DNA of 64,000 nucleotides from an uncultured Sinobacteraceae bacterium (GTDB taxonomy: Bacteria; Pseudomonadota; Gammaproteobacteria; Steroidobacterales; Steroidobacteraceae), in NCBI GenBank assembly GCA_937902995.1, contig CALEKY010000093.1:124001-188000 (forward strand), read 5' to 3'. Made by a program: the position numbers and the translations under genes. Positions 41,135 through 49,939 of the stretch are shown piece by piece. How positions within the stretch are numbered: position 1 is the first letter of the stretch; the number at the start of each line of letters is the position of its first letter. The notes below the pieces were generated by a model that saw only the letters and a list, made by a program, of their open reading frames with translations, did not search any database and was not told the origin of the DNA.

Positions 41135-42283
41135 TCAGCGGCTCGCTTCGCCTTCACCCCGCTGCAACGTCGCGCGTACCTGTTCGCGCTTGCCGTCGCG
41201 CCAGATCGTGAGCGTGATCGTGTCGCCGACCTGGTAATCGTCGAGCCGTGCGTTGAGCAGCGCCGCACTCGTGACCTGCTTGCCGTCGACCTCGAGGATC
41301 ACGTCGCCGGGAATGATCGTGTTCCGTGGCCCGATGCGAATGCCGCGCAAGCCTGCGCGCTCGGCACCCGTTCCGGGACGTACACGGACGACGGCGACGC
41401 CGTCGATGCCGAGCTGACGCTCGATCGCCCGATTCAAGACTTCGTCGGTCTCGATCCCGAGGCTTGGTGGGGCGTAGCGTCCCGTCGCGATCAGTTGCGG
41501 CACGACGCGGTTCACCGTGTCGACCGGCACTGCAAAGCCGATTCCGGCGCTTGCACCCGAAGGGCTGTAGATCGCGGTATTGATGCCGATCAGGCGCCCG
41601 GCACTGTCGAGCAGCGGACCGCCCGAGTTGCCGGGATTGATCGCCGCATCCGTCTGAATCAAATGTTGGATGATTCTGCCGTCATCCTGAGTGAGCGAAC
41701 GATCGAGCGCGGAAACGATGCCCGTCGTGAGCGTCCAGTCGAGACCGAACGGGTTGCCGATCGCAAAGACCTTCTGTCCGACACGCAAATCGTGACTCGT
41801 GCCGATGGCAATGGGCGTAGGCAGATTCTCCGGCACACGAATTCGCAACACGGCAATGTCGTGAGCAGCGCTCGCGCCGACGAGGCTTGCCGAATAGTCG
41901 CGACCATCGGCAAGCCGCACGATCGCCTCGGCCGCGCCGGAGATCACGTGCCAGTTCGTCACGACGTGGCCGTTCTCGTCCCAAATGAAACCGGAGCCCG
42001 TGCCGCGCGGGACGCTGAGGACGTTGCGCGTCCAGAAATCCACGACGCGATCGCGCGTGGAAATGAACACGACCGACGACTTCCAGCGCTCGAAGATGTC
42101 GATCGTGCTGAGCTCTTCCGCCGTCAGCTCGCCGCGCGGCGTGACCTCGCGCGGCGCTGCTTCCACGCGTCCGACACGCGAGAGCAACTCCGGCGCCAGC
42201 GTCCATACGGCAAAAATACCGAGCAGGGCGATCGCAACGATGCGCGCCGCCCGGACGAATGGGTCAGTGGGATTTTTGTGCAT
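41135..42283 (-). CDS. HtrA/DegS-like serine protease with PDZ domain
   Basis: The 382-residue protein has an N-terminal membrane anchor (RIVAIALLGIFAVWTLAPEL). The trypsin-like domain has catalytic His112 (TNWHVI), Asp142 (AHDIAVL) and Ser220 (INPGNSGGP). One PDZ domain (about 285-375; SLGIETDEV to VILEVDGKQV) follows. One PDZ plus an N-terminal anchor is the DegS layout, so a role in envelope stress signalling is possible, though no rse genes are here. ATG at 42283 has GGAG 11 bases upstream; the longer frame runs through tandem GATTCGT repeats and is not coding. Confidence 0.88.
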   Translation of the reverse strand: MHKNPTDPFVRAARIVAIALLGIFAVWTLAPELLSRVGRVEAAPREVTPRGELTAEELSTIDIFERWKSSVVFISTRDRVVDFWTRNVLSVPRGTGSGFIWDENGHVVTNWHVISGAAEAIVRLADGRDYSASLVGASAAHDIAVLRIRVPENLPTPIAIGTSHDLRVGQKVFAIGNPFGLDWTLTTGIVSALDRSLTQDDGRIIQHLIQTDAAINPGNSGGPLLDSAGRLIGINTAIYSPSGASAGIGFAVPVDTVNRVVPQLIATGRYAPPSLGIETDEVLNRAIERQLGIDGVAVVRVRPGTGAERAGLRGIRIGPRNTIIPGDVILEVDGKQVTSAALLNARLDDYQVGDTITLTIWRDGKREQVRATLQRGEGEASR

Positions 42284-42593
42284 CGAAGACTCCAGCTCGC
42301 GCGAGAAGCGCGAGAGAGAATCGAAAGTATAAATCCTGATTCGTGATTCGTGATTCGTGATTCGTAGCGCGCTGGGCTCCGGTCGGAATCGACAGCGACG
42401 AGCTAGGTGCGCTGGAAGCGCAGTGCCACGTGAGTCTCGGGAGGAAGCGGAAGGCTCGGTGTGACCCCTGATTTGTGGTTCGAGGTCGAGGATGAAGATG
42501 GCGGCGTAGTAACGCGTCTTCCTCTTGCCTTCAGCCATCAGCCATCAGTCTTCAGCCTTCAGCCTTCAGCCATCAGTTTTCAGTCTTCAGCCT
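42284..42593. other. Repeat-filled 310-bp gap between GST and the HtrA-like gene
   Basis: The gap carries the GATTCGT tract ahead of the HtrA-like gene and the CTGAAG-family tract running into the GST stop. No coding frame is credible. The HtrA-like promoter should lie between 42284 and 42337 or within the repeats. Confidence 0.55.
42338..42365 (+). repeat. GATTCGT heptamer tandem repeat (4 perfect units)
   Basis: Four exact copies of GATTCGT lie 55-82 bases upstream of the HtrA-like start. Degenerate relatives (GACTCGTGATTCGTGG) appear at 49861-49880 and near 63590-63612. Confidence 0.92.
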
Positions 42594-42601
42594 TCAGTCT
42601 T
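42532..42601 (-). repeat. CTGAAGR-family heptamer tandem repeat (10 units)
   Basis: Ten uninterrupted 7-base units of the form CAGYYWT (plus strand; CTGAAGR on the minus strand) run into the end of the GST gene. The GST stop codon (42594-42596) lies within the last unit. Confidence 0.93.
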
Positions 42602-43310
42602 CCACCTCCTGCCTCTTCGGAATCTCCACTCCTCGAATCACCGCCGGACGTCCGAGGAAGGCGTCGAGCGCGCGGAGCACTTGCGGGAAGTCGGAGATGC
42701 GGACGAGGTCGCCGGCGTTGTAGAAGCCGACGAGATTACGCACGAGCGAGAAGATCGCGATGTCGGCGATGGTGTACTCGCGACCCATGATCCATTCGCG
42801 TGTCTCGAGGCGTGCGTTGAGCACCTCGAGGAGCCTACGGCTTTCGGCCACGTAATGATCGAGCGGGCGCTTGTCTTCCCAATCCTTGCCTTCGAATTTG
42901 TAGTAGAAGCCCACTTGACCGAACATCGGTCCGATGTTGGCGACCTGGAAGATCACCCATTGCATGGTTTCGTAACGCGCGGCCGGATCGCGAGGGAGGA
43001 ACTTTCCGGTTTTCTCTGCCAGATAGATCAGAATTGCGCCCGATTCGAAGAGCGCTAGCGGTTTGCCGCCGGGTCCGTTCGGGTCGATGATCGCCGGAAT
43101 CTTTCCGTACGGGTTGAGCGAGCGGAATTCGACAGACCGTTGGTCGCCTTTGGCGAAGTCGACCAAGTGCGGTTCGTAGGGCAGCCCAGTCTCCTCCAGC
43201 ATGATCGACGCCTTGACGCCGTTCGGCGTGTTGAGCGCATAGAGCTGGAGCCGGTCAGGAAATTTCGCGGGCCATTTCTTGGTGATCGGATAGACGGATA
43301 GATCGGTCAT
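42594..43310 (-). CDS. Glutathione S-transferase (YghU/YfcG-like)
   Basis: The 238-residue protein has an N-terminal thioredoxin fold: LQLYALNTPNGVKASIMLEE, then FRSLNPYGKIPAIIDPNGPG and ALFESGAILIYLAEKTGKF (glutathione-binding cis-Pro and Glu-Ser). An all-helical C-terminal domain with EYTIADIAIF follows. The TPNGVK phrase is typical of the Nu-class YghU/YfcG enzymes, which have disulfide-bond reductase activity. ATG at 43310 was chosen because the fold begins there; upstream codons overlap the AraC gene's 3' region. The last codons and stop are supplied by a CTGAAG heptamer tract. Confidence 0.9.
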   Translation of the reverse strand: MTDLSVYPITKKWPAKFPDRLQLYALNTPNGVKASIMLEETGLPYEPHLVDFAKGDQRSVEFRSLNPYGKIPAIIDPNGPGGKPLALFESGAILIYLAEKTGKFLPRDPAARYETMQWVIFQVANIGPMFGQVGFYYKFEGKDWEDKRPLDHYVAESRRLLEVLNARLETREWIMGREYTIADIAIFSLVRNLVGFYNAGDLVRISDFPQVLRALDAFLGRPAVIRGVEIPKRQEVED

Positions 43311-43414
43311 CGTATGGATCGCCGGTTGCGGAGCCTGCAAGCCTAACGCAGGGCCGCCGGCAAGTGTTCGCCGGAGGGTTGCGAACGTTGCTTGCCGGGC
43401 GGCCGGCAACCGAC

Positions 43415-44479
43415 TCAGCTCATTGCGAGCTGCTGCCTGGCGGCGCGGACGGCTCCCGCGGCCGCACCCGTCCATTTACGAATTGCACGTCGCAGGCTCG
43501 AAGAGTTCGAGAAACCCATGAGCGCCGAGATTTCGTCCACGCTCAGTTTCGAAGCGCGCAAGTGGTAGGACGTGAGCTCCATGCGCACTTCATGGAGCAG
43601 GGCGCGAAACGACGTCCCTTCCTGCGCGAGTTGTCGTGTGAGCTGGCGTGGCGTCATGTGCATCATCTCGGCGACGCGTTCGAGCGTGAGCTGTTTTTCG
43701 AAGTTCTCGACGAGATACCAGCGGACCTCTGCGGTGCACGTCGTTGCAATGGACGCGCTTCGTAACTCCTCTTCGCAGCGCCGGACGATTTCCTCGAACG
43801 CATGGCGGCGATACTCGCGAAACGGCTTGAGGCAGAAATCCACGTGCGCGGAAATCTGCGAGCGCTGTCCGCCGAAACGGACGTGCGTGCAGGGGAGCGC
43901 TCGATACATGTCTGCATGTGCCGGAGGCGGTCCAGCCAAGGTCACGAGCACGGACGGATCCGCAACCGACTTGTTGCCGCAGGCATCCCAGAACAGCAAT
44001 GTCGAGGCGAGTCGAAAGTCCAGCTCGAATTGCCGAACTTCCGGCGGACACTTCTCCGCGCCTGGAAAACATTCTAGCGGATAGACGAGCCGGTAATTCT
44101 CGTCGACGTATGTGTCCGGTCGGCGTTTTCTCAGCGCGTAATAAGGCTGCGCGAGACGCAAGTAACGACGGAAGATATCGGCCGCTTCGCGCAGCGTCGG
44201 CGCGCAGTGCACGACATAGCCGGCGGTGCCGTAGAACGACATATCGAACAGCTTGGCGACTTCGAGGCCCAGACCCGGCCGCCGACACAGCGCGACACCG
44301 TTGCAAATCAGCTGGTGTTGCTGAGCGTACGAGATCTTGGCGGCGGAATACTCGAGGTGATGGCGCGCGATGCCGGTATCTCGCAGCAACGCATCCAGGT
44401 CCGCACCGAGTCGCGTAAATGCCTCGATGAAGCCGAGCGGATGCAAGCGCAATGGAATGACCTTGGCGTGAATGTCCAT
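43415..44479 (-). CDS. AraC-family transcriptional regulator (PF12625-type sensor domain)
   Basis: The 354-residue protein has an N-terminal domain of the OruR/VirS class (LGFIEAFTRLGADLDALLRD, then YGTAGYVVHCAPTLREAADI and YFRQFEL-like strands) and a C-terminal double helix-turn-helix. Helix-turn-helix 1 includes LTLERVAEMMHMTPRQLTRQL; helix-turn-helix 2 includes LSVDEISALMGFSNSSSLRR. Regulators of this subclass often control fatty acid, lipid or lipase genes. It is divergent from the first lipase-chaperone-like gene across 205 bases, so it is a natural candidate controller of that cluster. ATG at 44479 follows GGGGGA; the longer frame would read through the divergent promoter. Confidence 0.9.
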   Translation of the reverse strand: MDIHAKVIPLRLHPLGFIEAFTRLGADLDALLRDTGIARHHLEYSAAKISYAQQHQLICNGVALCRRPGLGLEVAKLFDMSFYGTAGYVVHCAPTLREAADIFRRYLRLAQPYYALRKRRPDTYVDENYRLVYPLECFPGAEKCPPEVRQFELDFRLASTLLFWDACGNKSVADPSVLVTLAGPPPAHADMYRALPCTHVRFGGQRSQISAHVDFCLKPFREYRRHAFEEIVRRCEEELRSASIATTCTAEVRWYLVENFEKQLTLERVAEMMHMTPRQLTRQLAQEGTSFRALLHEVRMELTSYHLRASKLSVDEISALMGFSNSSSLRRAIRKWTGAAAGAVRAARQQLAMS

Positions 44480-44684
44480 GACGTGTTCCCCCAAACTTCT
44501 TCCATGCGTCGCGAGCACTATTGACTTATTAACGACCCACGAATCACGCGACATAGATATATGCCAGCGCCGCGCGCTCCCGGCAACGACGCACAAACCG
44601 TGACAGGGATTGTTGTAGGCGCAGGATTTCGATGCGCGGAATGCGCGATGGCGAAACGCTTGCCGATCCGCGTAAGCTAACCGT

Positions 44685-45590
44685 ATGAAGCTGGGATCGA
44701 AGAGTGCGCTGCTGCTCGTCGGAATTGCGTGTGCGGCGTTTGTCATATGGCGCACGAATGCGCCGGACGACCGCGAGGTGCATCGCTCGAGCGTGTCGCA
44801 AACCGTCGAACCGCGAACGGTCGCGAATACATGGCGATCTGCGCCATCCGAACAGCGGAATGAAACCGCTTTCACAGTGTTCGGATCCGCGACGACGATC
44901 GACGAGCGCGCCGTGCGCGAGGCACTGCGGGAGGTGCGGATCGACGAGCATGGCAATGTCGTGATCGATCACATGGCCTTGAGCGCCTTGCGCGATGGCA
45001 TCGCTTCGCTCGGGCCCATGGATGCGGATCGGATCGCCGAGCTCCAGCGAATCGTTCGCGACGGTCTACCGCCGCCTGCGGGAGAGCAGGCAGCAACACT
45101 CATCGGCAGCTACTACGAGTATCAACAAGCCGCGCGGACGCTCGAGAGTACCGGCGAGGCAGATCTTGCGCAGGCGCAGACTCGGCTCGATCGCCTCGTC
45201 GAGCTGCGGCATGCGTACTTCGGCACGGAGACGGCCGAAAAGCTGTTCGGCGAAGAACAGGCCTACGCGCGCTTCATGCTTGCGAGCATGCAGCTTGCCG
45301 CCGACGAAACGTTGTCGCCGGAGGAGAAGCAGCAACGTCAGCAGGCGCTATCTCGAGAACTTCCGGAGCGTCTGAGAGTCGCGGAAGTGCCTTCGGAGCC
45401 GCAAGCGACGGAGCTGGCCGCTGACTTCCCTGCACGCTATGCCGCGTTCGAGCGCGAGAAACAGGCGATTCTGTCGGCCGGCCTGGCAGAGGAGGACAAG
45501 AACGCGCAGATCGAACAGCTGTTGCATGACTATTTCGCGCCGGAGGAAATCGACCTGGCGCTGCGCTACGATCCCAACGCCGCTCCTTGA
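44685..45590 (+). CDS. Lipase secretion chaperone-like protein 1 (Lif-like)
   Basis: The 301-residue protein has an N-terminal membrane anchor (SALLLVGIACAAFVIW). A variable linker precedes the helical Lif-like body: IGSYYEYQQAARTLES, LDRLVELRHAYFGTETAEKL with FGEE, LSPEEKQQRQQALSRELPE. Lif proteins are steric foldases held in the inner membrane that fold secreted lipases. The usual RxxFDYFLSAxGE signature is not recognisable at the matching place (VIDHMALSALRDGIASLG), so client choice may differ. It overlaps the convergent lnt tail by 25 bases. No class I.1/I.2 lipase gene is adjacent, which is unusual for a lif gene. Confidence 0.75.
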   Translation: MKLGSKSALLLVGIACAAFVIWRTNAPDDREVHRSSVSQTVEPRTVANTWRSAPSEQRNETAFTVFGSATTIDERAVREALREVRIDEHGNVVIDHMALSALRDGIASLGPMDADRIAELQRIVRDGLPPPAGEQAATLIGSYYEYQQAARTLESTGEADLAQAQTRLDRLVELRHAYFGTETAEKLFGEEQAYARFMLASMQLAADETLSPEEKQQRQQALSRELPERLRVAEVPSEPQATELAADFPARYAAFEREKQAILSAGLAEEDKNAQIEQLLHDYFAPEEIDLALRYDPNAAP

Positions 45591-47158
45591 TTCCGTCTCG
45601 CCAGCGCGATCGCAATCAGAATGGCAAGTGCAATGGTCAACCCGTCGACGAACCAGCGCGGGTGGCGATTGAAGAATGTGCCATTGCTGTCGGAATACGG
45701 AATTTCCGCGACATAGCCGCCTTCCGACCCGGGCGGAGATCTGAATCTCAACTTTCCGCGCGCATCGACCAGTCCCGAAGGGCCGTTGTTGATCGCATGC
45801 ACGAGAGGAAGCCGATTTTCGACCGCACGTAGAATCGAGCTGTACAGATGTTGCTCGGCCGCGCGCGTCGTGCCGAACCATGTGTCGTTCGACAGGGCAA
45901 CGAGCAGTGTGCGTCCTGGTGCTTGAGCGGCAGCGCCGGCGACGTAGCGTGCCGCCGTCGTTTCGTAACAGATCAATGGAATCAGCCCGATTTCGTCCAG
46001 CGCAAAGACGCGGGAACCGTCGCCTGGCGTGACCTCGTCGAAAAAATCTCCGAGATAGGCAGCAAGCGCATTGCGTGCGGCGGGAAAGATCTCGGGGACC
46101 GGCAAGTATTCGCCGAATGCGATGCGCTCGACTTTACGGTAACGATCGGACAGCGCGCCGTCTGCGACGAGCGCCGCCGAGTTGAACACGTGCGACGACG
46201 CTGTGTCGTGGATGCGCTCCATGTCCTGGAAGATGACGGGTACGTCGATACGCTCGAGCTCGCGCAAATAACTGTCGCGAACCAGCGGCCGATCGAAGAA
46301 CCCGCGATAGCGCGCCTCGGGCCATACGACGAGTTGCGCACCGTGTTGCGCGAGACGCTCGGTCGTGGCGAGCTCGAGCGGATAGGCGTACGAAAACCCG
46401 GCACGCGGCTCGGGAATCGATGCGCTCGGCGGATCGTTCGGTTGCACGATGCCGACGCGAAGGGTAGGGGCATTCTCGAGTCGGCGTTCCCAATCCTGCA
46501 AAGCGTAGAGGCCGTAGCCGAGCCAGCCGAGGACGACGAGCCCTGCGACTGCGAGCGCTACGCGATCCCATTTCGTCATAGCCCTGGCGAGCAGCACGTA
46601 GATCGCGGCGTTGACGAGCGCTATCAAGGCATCGAGGCCATAGACGCCCGTGACATCGATTGCTTGTATGGCCAGCGCAAATTGCGCTTGCGTCTGGCCG
46701 AGCTTGATCTCGATCGGCATCGGCAGCAGCGCAAAGCCACTCGCGAGTAAGACCGGCCAAAGCAGCAGCTCGTGAAAACGGGTGCGGCGTTCGAGCCAGC
46801 GGAACCCCAAAGCCGGGAGTGCGAGCAGATGCGCACCGTAGAGCCAGGCAAGCGCAGCCAACGATGCGCTTTGAGCCGTGCCGTAGCCTTTCAAGTTCGA
46901 AACGAACTCGACGAGCCAGTAGCTGCCGACCGTTTGCATTGCCATACCGGCAACGAGTCCGAGTGCGTACGCCTGGAGGGGACGCGTTCCGCGCAAGGCG
47001 AACAGCAGCGGGACGAACGCCATCCAAGCCAATGCGTAGAACGCCGGATCGAGAAAAGCGAGCGCTGAAGCGCAGCCGGACGCGACAGCCAAAGCGACGC
47101 GCTTGGTCGGGTCGACACGTGCGGCTGCTGTAAGAGGAAGGACGTGCGTCGAGCTCAT
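45566..47158 (-). CDS. lnt: Divergent apolipoprotein N-acyltransferase (Lnt-like)
   Basis: The 530-residue protein has about seven N-terminal transmembrane segments and a nitrilase-type C-terminal domain. The catalytic triad is present: E281 (VVWPEAR), K342 (RYRKVER) and C397 (LICYET). The FGEYLPVPE and SNDTWFGTTRAAEQH phrases fit the family. It differs from textbook Lnt in having WPEA instead of WPET and a divergent ICYE context. Lnt N-acylates lipoproteins in the inner membrane. ATG at 47158 overlaps the TGA of the lif-like gene (ATGA), so they are coupled. No ybeX/corC neighbour is present, unlike many housekeeping lnt loci, so this may be a specialised copy. Confidence 0.85.
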   Translation of the reverse strand: MSSTHVLPLTAAARVDPTKRVALAVASGCASALAFLDPAFYALAWMAFVPLLFALRGTRPLQAYALGLVAGMAMQTVGSYWLVEFVSNLKGYGTAQSASLAALAWLYGAHLLALPALGFRWLERRTRFHELLLWPVLLASGFALLPMPIEIKLGQTQAQFALAIQAIDVTGVYGLDALIALVNAAIYVLLARAMTKWDRVALAVAGLVVLGWLGYGLYALQDWERRLENAPTLRVGIVQPNDPPSASIPEPRAGFSYAYPLELATTERLAQHGAQLVVWPEARYRGFFDRPLVRDSYLRELERIDVPVIFQDMERIHDTASSHVFNSAALVADGALSDRYRKVERIAFGEYLPVPEIFPAARNALAAYLGDFFDEVTPGDGSRVFALDEIGLIPLICYETTAARYVAGAAAQAPGRTLLVALSNDTWFGTTRAAEQHLYSSILRAVENRLPLVHAINNGPSGLVDARGKLRFRSPPGSEGGYVAEIPYSDSNGTFFNRHPRWFVDGLTIALAILIAIALARRNQGAALGS

Positions 47159-47826
47159 GGGAATTGAGCCATCCTCGAATCGAGCGCGGATTGCGCTTGC
47201 TCGAGCGCGGCAGCTTTCTGCGTATCCGTCAGCGTGTCGTCTGCTTCGATGCGCCGCACGGTCAACATGTGCTCGGCGAGCGCTTCCTCTCTCCCGAACA
47301 GCGCATCGGCTTCGGCCGGAAAATGCTCGCGGCGCAACGCACGCAGCTTCGCCCATCGAGCGGTTTCCTGCTCGAGCGTTTCGGACTCGCGCGGAAACAG
47401 CAGCTCGCCGGCGGCAGACCGGTACGCCGCGTAGCGCGCGAAAAGCTCGAAGAATTCGCCGCCCGCCGGGTGTGGCAGAGTCTTCTCGATGAGCAGTCGA
47501 TACCGATTCATGGCTTCGAAGGGGAGCCTTCGATCCGGCGGAATCTCTGCTAGCGACTGTGCCAACGCGGATTCGAGGGAGGCATCGATGATCAACCGCG
47601 TGTCATCGGACAGCGACACGCGCTCCAGCGCACGTTCCAGTTGCGCAGATCGGATTCGTTCGGCCGGCTGGAGCTGCGGGGTCGCGATGTAGTCGCCTCG
47701 CCAGTCATCCGGTGGTGAGCGGTACGAGACCGCATGCAGGCCGGCAAGCGCGACGAAAGCCGCAACCGCGATACGTTGTAAGAGCAAGCGCGTGTCTGGT
47801 ATGAGTCGATCGTGTGGTTTTTTCAT
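47155..47826 (-). CDS. Lipase secretion chaperone-like protein 2 (Lif-like)
   Basis: The 223-residue protein has a basic N-terminus and a membrane anchor (IAVAAFVALAGLHAVSY). A Lif-like helical body follows: LFARYAAYRSAAGELLF, WAKLRALRREHFPAEADALF with GREE, and LTDTQKAAALEQAQSAL. It shares the layout of the first Lif-like protein, including absence of a clear FDYFLSALGE signature, and is shorter. It is the first gene of a two-gene operon with lnt (4-base ATGA overlap). It is divergent from the secreted hydrolase across 237 bases. Pairing with that hydrolase is an inference. Confidence 0.7.
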   Translation of the reverse strand: MKKPHDRLIPDTRLLLQRIAVAAFVALAGLHAVSYRSPPDDWRGDYIATPQLQPAERIRSAQLERALERVSLSDDTRLIIDASLESALAQSLAEIPPDRRLPFEAMNRYRLLIEKTLPHPAGGEFFELFARYAAYRSAAGELLFPRESETLEQETARWAKLRALRREHFPAEADALFGREEALAEHMLTVRRIEADDTLTDTQKAAALEQAQSALDSRMAQFP

Positions 47827-48063
47827 GGTGTTTGCCGGCCTTACCGGTGCGCAAGAGACAACCTCACTCTCTGCTTGCCCGCCAGTGCACGAGCTTCCCA
47901 TTCGGCCTCATTTTGGTCACTCGTGTCATATCGGGAGATTTTCTCTGGTACCTAGAATCTTGGGTCCTTTGCGGAAGCGCTCCGGGGGATGCGGTTCATT
48001 GCGAGCCGTTCGGACCAACAAGCTTCGCGCGCTCTAAAGGCGCTTGCACAAAAGGGGCCCACC

Positions 48064-48873
48064 ATGAAGTCGAGAATCGTCTTGTTTAGTAGGGCAGCAG
48101 TCGCCGCATTCGCGGCAGTCTTCGTCACGTCTTCGTTTGCCATCACACCGGGCGGCGGCGATCCTTCGGCACGTTATGCGTCGGCCGGTCCGTACTCCGT
48201 GACTCAGCAGTCGGGCGGCACGAGCTGTACGATCTATCGCCCGACCAACCTGACGAGCGGCCATCCCATCATTCTGTGGGGCAATGGTACCGGCGCATCG
48301 CCGAGCACTTATGCCTCCGGATTGCGGCACTGGGCCTCTTACGGATTCGTCGTCGCCGCTGCAAATACCTCCAATGCCGGTACCGGCTCCGAAATGCTCG
48401 GGTGCTTGAACTGGCTCGCGAACTCGAGCTTGCGCGGCGCGCTCGATCTGAATCGCGTGGCGACTTCGGGGCATTCGCAAGGTGGCGGTGGCTCGATCAT
48501 GGCCGGACGCGATTCCCGCATAGATGCGACCGCGCCGATCCAGCCGTACATTCTGGGACTCGGTCATCAAACTTCATCGCAATCGCAACAACGCGGTCCG
48601 ATGCTGTTGCTCTCGGGCAGCAGCGATATCATCGCCGGGCCGACGTTGAACCAGGCGCCGGTGTTCGCACGTGCGAACGTTCCGGTGTTCTGGGCGACGC
48701 GCAGCGGCGCAAGCCATTTCGAGCCGGTCGGCGATTTCGGCGACTTCCGCGGCATCACCACGGCGTGGTTCCTGTATCAGTTGCGCGGCGATGCGCAAGC
48801 TGCAGCCCTGTTCACCGGTCAGTGCCAGATGTGCAGCGCGAGCGGCTGGTCCGTGCAACGCAAGGGCTTCTAA
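48064..48873 (+). CDS. Secreted alpha/beta hydrolase (esterase/PETase-like fold)
   Basis: The 269-residue protein has a signal peptide (MKSRIVLFSRAAVAAFAAVF then VTSSFA). The mature enzyme has SGPYSV-like opening strands, HPIILWGNGTGASPSTY (oxyanion region), nucleophile Ser138 in SGHSQGGGGS, a candidate Asp188 (GSSDIIAG) and His218 (GASHFEP). The order resembles the dienelactone-hydrolase/cutinase-like group that includes PET-degrading enzymes, but the sequence is not close enough to claim a substrate. Two pairs of Cys (55/114 and 254/257) may form disulfides. ATG at 48064 follows AAGGGGC; a longer frame would bury the signal peptide. Confidence 0.82.
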   Translation: MKSRIVLFSRAAVAAFAAVFVTSSFAITPGGGDPSARYASAGPYSVTQQSGGTSCTIYRPTNLTSGHPIILWGNGTGASPSTYASGLRHWASYGFVVAAANTSNAGTGSEMLGCLNWLANSSLRGALDLNRVATSGHSQGGGGSIMAGRDSRIDATAPIQPYILGLGHQTSSQSQQRGPMLLLSGSSDIIAGPTLNQAPVFARANVPVFWATRSGASHFEPVGDFGDFRGITTAWFLYQLRGDAQAAALFTGQCQMCSASGWSVQRKGF

Positions 48874-48922
48874 CCGCACGCAATGACGGCTCGAGTCAAG
48901 CTCGAGCCGGATTCGAAACGAA

Positions 48923-48950
48923 GACGCCGGCGGCGAAAACCGCCGGCGTC
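48923..48950. terminator. 11-bp hairpin between convergent hydrolase and pirin genes
   Basis: GACGCCGGCGG and CCGCCGGCGTC pair perfectly around a 6-base loop (CGAAAA). There is no T-run, but its location between two converging genes suggests a shared transcription stop or RNA-stabilising structure. Confidence 0.5.
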
Positions 48951-48956
48951 GTCTCG

Positions 48957-49859
48957 TCAGCTCATCGGTTCAGGAGGCGGCGGAGGGTCGTCCGGGAGCG
49001 GGATGAACTCCTGATCGTCGTCGACCGGCAATGCAAAACGCTGCGCGCGCCAGTCGGCCTTGGCGCGGTCGATGCGCGTCTTGCTCGATGAGACGAAATT
49101 CCAATCGACGAATCGCTCGCCCACCGGCTCCCCGCCGAGCAACATGACGGTTGCGGGCTCGGTTGCTTGCAGCACGACATCCGCGCTCGGCTCGAGCACG
49201 ACCATTTGCCCTGCCTCGATCGATGCCGAGCCGATCGACGCGCGGCCTGCGGCGACGAACGCGGCGCGTTCGCTATATCGGTCGGGAACGACGATCGTTG
49301 CGCCATTCGTCATCTCTGCGTGCACGTAGAACAGCGGCGAGTACGTTCGAACGGGGCTGTTGCGCCCGAACGCTTCGCCGGCGATCAGCGTGATTCTTGC
49401 GCCGTTTTCTTCCCAGCGCGGCAGATTGGCCGAATCGACGTGGAAGAATGCGGGCTCCGTTTCCTCGTCCTCGACCGGCAAGGCCACCCAGGCTTGGATG
49501 CCGTGCATCGGTCCGCCGTGTTCGCGCATCGTGTCGAAGCGTTCCGAGTGCGTGATGCCGCGACCCGCCGTCATCCAGTTCACTTCGCCGGGACGGATTA
49601 CTTGGTGGTAGCCGAGGCTGTCTCGATGCACGAGCTCGCCGACGAACAAGTAAGTAATCGTCGCAAGCCCGATGTGCGGATGCGGCCGAACATCGGTGGT
49701 CTTCGGAATCTGAGGCGGAAACGTCGTCGGACCGATGTGATCGAAGAAAATGAACGGCCCTACCATGCGACGCTTCGACCAGGGCAAGACTCTGCCGACT
49801 TCGAGCCCGCCGCCCAGGCTACGACGCCGCGAATCGATGAAGAGCTCAATAGGAGACAT
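48957..49859 (-). CDS. Pirin family protein
   Basis: The 300-residue bicupin has the pirin signature: RRMVGPFIFFDHIGP, DVRPHPHIGLATITYLFVGE with metal-binding His residues, and then GYHQVIRPGEVNWMTAGRG with ITHSE. A C-terminal cupin with MHGIQAWVALP follows. Bacterial pirins are iron-binding and several have quercetin dioxygenase activity; a precise substrate is not predictable. The C-terminus is extended by an acidic and Pro-rich tail (PLPDDPPPPPEP). It is monocistronic and convergent with the hydrolase. Confidence 0.93.
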   Translation of the reverse strand: MSPIELFIDSRRRSLGGGLEVGRVLPWSKRRMVGPFIFFDHIGPTTFPPQIPKTTDVRPHPHIGLATITYLFVGELVHRDSLGYHQVIRPGEVNWMTAGRGITHSERFDTMREHGGPMHGIQAWVALPVEDEETEPAFFHVDSANLPRWEENGARITLIAGEAFGRNSPVRTYSPLFYVHAEMTNGATIVVPDRYSERAAFVAAGRASIGSASIEAGQMVVLEPSADVVLQATEPATVMLLGGEPVGERFVDWNFVSSSKTRIDRAKADWRAQRFALPVDDDQEFIPLPDDPPPPPEPMS

Positions 49860-49939
49860 GCGTGACTCGTGATTCGTGGTGGGGCATCCAGCGCTCGCAA
49901 TCGGGCTCGAGCGGCAGGACGGTGCCGTGTCTCGTGGAG

